Assembly: GCA_913009915.1 (NCBI GenBank)
Contig: CAJVYZ010000196.1
Location: forward strand, 1-5,975
DNA length: 5,975 nucleotides
Direction of reading: 5' to 3'
Origin: an uncultured Gemmatimonadota bacterium
Lineage (GTDB): Bacteria; Gemmatimonadota; Gemmatimonadetes; Gemmatimonadales; GWC2-71-9
In this document: piece after piece, positions 4,967-5,975 of the stretch
Layout of the letters: each line of letters starts with the position of its first letter
Position numbering within the stretch: the stretch's first letter is position 1
Translations under genes and position numbers: made by a program
The notes under the pieces: model-generated
Database searches by the model: none
Seen by the model: only the letters and a program-made list of their open reading frames with translations
What the model was told of the DNA's origin: nothing

Positions 4967-5638
4967 ATGGCCGTCGACCTGCCGGCACATCTGAAGACGG
5001 TGCTTCCGCCGCCGACCCAGAAAGTCTGGCAGGCGCTGGTCGGGAACCTCCCCGGCGGCGCCTACCTCGTGGGAGGCACCGGGATTGCCGCCCACCTTGG
5101 GCATCGGGTCAGCCGCGACCTCGACTTCTTCGTCGCTGAGCCGTTCCAGCCCCAGGAGCTGGCTCGCCGGTTGGATGAGATCGATCGGTTCGCCCCCACG
5201 AAGGTCGCCGCCGACACCCTCAACGGCTACCTCGGCGAGACTCGCATCCAGTTCCTCGACGCACGCGACCAACACCCGGTGGATCTGAACATCGAGATCG
5301 GAGGCATGCCCGTCGCCGGACTCCGTGACCTGGCGGCCACCAAGCTCAAGGTCGTGGGCGACCGCGGCGAACTCCGCGACTATTTTGACTTGCTGGCTCT
5401 CGAAGTCGAAGCGGGCCATCGAGTCGAGGCGGGCCTGGCGCTGGTCATCGAGCGCTATCGACCCGCCACGCCCGAAGCGGTCATCCTCCACATCGTGCGA
5501 GCACTGGGCTACCTCGAGGACGTAGCCGACGACCCCGCCCTACCGGCCGACCGAGCCGAGATCGAGACCTACTGGGCTAAACGTCAGCCCGAGATCATCC
5601 GCTCCCTCGACTGGCTCACAGGCCTCCAAAGCCAATAG
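4967..5638 (+). CDS. AbiEii-family nucleotidyltransferase, putative toxin
   Basis: A 223-residue protein of the nucleotidyl transferase AbiEii/AbiGii (DNA polymerase beta-like) superfamily. Residues 33-55 carry YLVGGTGIAAHLGH and SRDLDFF: the GGT loop (36-38) and metal-binding Asp51 and Asp53. TRIQFLD (92-98) is the following strand, with PVDLNIEIGG after it. ATKLKVVGDRGELRDYFDLLAL (124-145) matches the conserved family segment with Lys126 and a RDYxD-like motif. The C-terminal half is helical. Known relatives act as toxins: MenT of Mycobacterium tuberculosis adds nucleotides to tRNA 3' ends, and AbiEii of Lactococcus is an abortive-infection toxin. The target here is unknown. All expected catalytic residues are present, so it is probably active. 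ATG 4967 lies 3 bp after the putative antitoxin stop, with GGGGAAG at 4954-4960 as Shine-Dalgarno, so the two are almost certainly translated together. Confidence 0.9.
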   Translation: MAVDLPAHLKTVLPPPTQKVWQALVGNLPGGAYLVGGTGIAAHLGHRVSRDLDFFVAEPFQPQELARRLDEIDRFAPTKVAADTLNGYLGETRIQFLDARDQHPVDLNIEIGGMPVAGLRDLAATKLKVVGDRGELRDYFDLLALEVEAGHRVEAGLALVIERYRPATPEAVILHIVRALGYLEDVADDPALPADRAEIETYWAKRQPEIIRSLDWLTGLQSQ

Positions 5639-5812
5639 CAGAATGCCGAGTCCCCCCGATGAGGTCGCCTCGTCTGGCGCCATCGAGAGCAGCGGCCTCA
5701 AGCGCGGATAGGTTGGCGCCACGGCCGGCCCGCAAAGCGCCTCGAAGCCTTCGCTCAGACCTCCCGTGGCCCAGCCGCGGCCCAAGACCCTCCGGCGATC
5801 TCCTTCTAAACG
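5639..5812. other. Short intergenic region after the toxin gene
   Basis: Between the toxin stop and the terminator I see no gene. Frames on both strands are short or lack a start and a recognisable motif. It may be the 3' untranslated part of the operon transcript. Confidence 0.5.
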
Positions 5813-5845
5813 CATAGAAACCCCCGCTGAGCAGGGGTTTCTATG
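5813..5845. terminator. Strong hairpin terminator, likely bidirectional
   Basis: CATAGAAACCCC (5813-5824) and GGGGTTTCTATG (5834-5845) form a perfect 12-bp stem. Within the 9-base loop, GC-TGA-GC can extend the helix. The A and T runs at the stem base (AAA and TTT beside the C and G runs) act as U-tracts in either direction. It would end the toxin-antitoxin transcript and any transcript coming from the right. Confidence 0.8.
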
Positions 5846-5855
5846 TCGCAGCCCC

Positions 5856-5913
5856 AGATCGGAAGAGCGTCGTGTAGGGAAAGAGTGTAGATCTCGGTGG
5901 TCGCCGTATCATT
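5856..5913 (+). other. Illumina TruSeq universal adapter (sequencing artefact)
   Basis: The 58 bases from AGATCGGAAGAGC to CGCCGTATCATT are, from memory, the exact reverse complement of the full TruSeq universal adapter. They are not genomic. In one frame they translate as RSEERRVGKECRSRWSPYH, a peptide well known as contamination in protein databases. Confidence 0.97.
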
Positions 5914-5975
5914 AAAAAAAAAAAACACCAATAACAAGCCGCATATCGGTGCCACTGACTGACTTATATACGCGC
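5914..5975 (+). other. Poly(A) and unreadable tail beyond the adapter (artefact)
   Basis: Twelve A (5914-5925) are followed by 50 bases with no recognisable feature. This is the usual product of a read running off the end of the adapter, and should be trimmed with it. Genomic sequence ends at about 5855. Confidence 0.9.

Noticed and set aside
4240..5139. Open plus-strand frame of 299 residues inside the antitoxin region
   Set aside because: Arg/Gly/Ala/Pro-rich frame-shifted reading of the real antitoxin and toxin genes.
4229..5491. Long minus-strand frame upstream of the nucleotidyltransferase remnant
   Set aside because: It is antisense to both genes of the plus-strand operon; only its last 82 or so residues look like a real protein.
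5540..5815. Minus-strand frame of 91 residues after the toxin gene
   Set aside because: It starts inside the terminator stem, overlaps the toxin end, and has no recognisable motif.
1..5855. CRISPR array, tRNA, rRNA or insertion sequence
   Set aside because: No regularly spaced repeats, no tRNA-like cloverleaf, no rRNA segment and no transposase motif were seen.

Overview
This is a GC-rich fragment with TTG and GTG starts and several promoters that look leaderless. That suggests a high-GC actinobacterium, possibly of the Acidimicrobiia; the lineage is inferred from protein flavour, not from a marker gene. The window looks like a whole short assembly contig. The left edge cuts into a gene, and the right edge (5856-5975) is not genomic: it is a full-length Illumina adapter read-through, a poly(A) run and unreadable tail.

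Left part, 1-2521, core-type metabolism. It holds the C-terminal part of a PIG-L/LmbE deacetylase (+), a convergent MalK/UgpC-type ABC transporter ATPase (-, TTG start with a good Shine-Dalgarno), and, divergent from that, a short-chain dehydrogenase/reductase (SDR, +). The SDR has His where the catalytic Tyr should be. A strong 23-bp dyad sits in the divergent intergenic region and could be an operator.

Middle, 2522-3084, about 560 bases without an intact gene. It is packed with inverted repeats and holds a 42-residue stump of an FAD-dependent oxidoreductase, plus a possible scrap of an ADP-ribosylglycohydrolase. It looks like a decayed or rearranged junction.

Right part, 3085-5638, accessory. 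An alpha/beta hydrolase (-) has an Asp nucleophile but lacks the expected catalytic His. Just upstream of it lies a truncated AbiEii-type nucleotidyltransferase (-). Head to head with that is a complete two-gene operon (+): a three-part DNA-binding protein (MerR-like helix-turn-helix, winged helix, and a C-terminal domain like those usually encoded next to AbiEii genes), followed after 3 nt by an AbiEii-family nucleotidyltransferase. I read this pair as an AbiE/MenAT-like toxin-antitoxin or phage-defence module whose antitoxin has an unusual architecture. A dyad covering its -10 box and start codon suggests autoregulation. A strong hairpin terminator at 5813-5845 closes the region just before the adapter.
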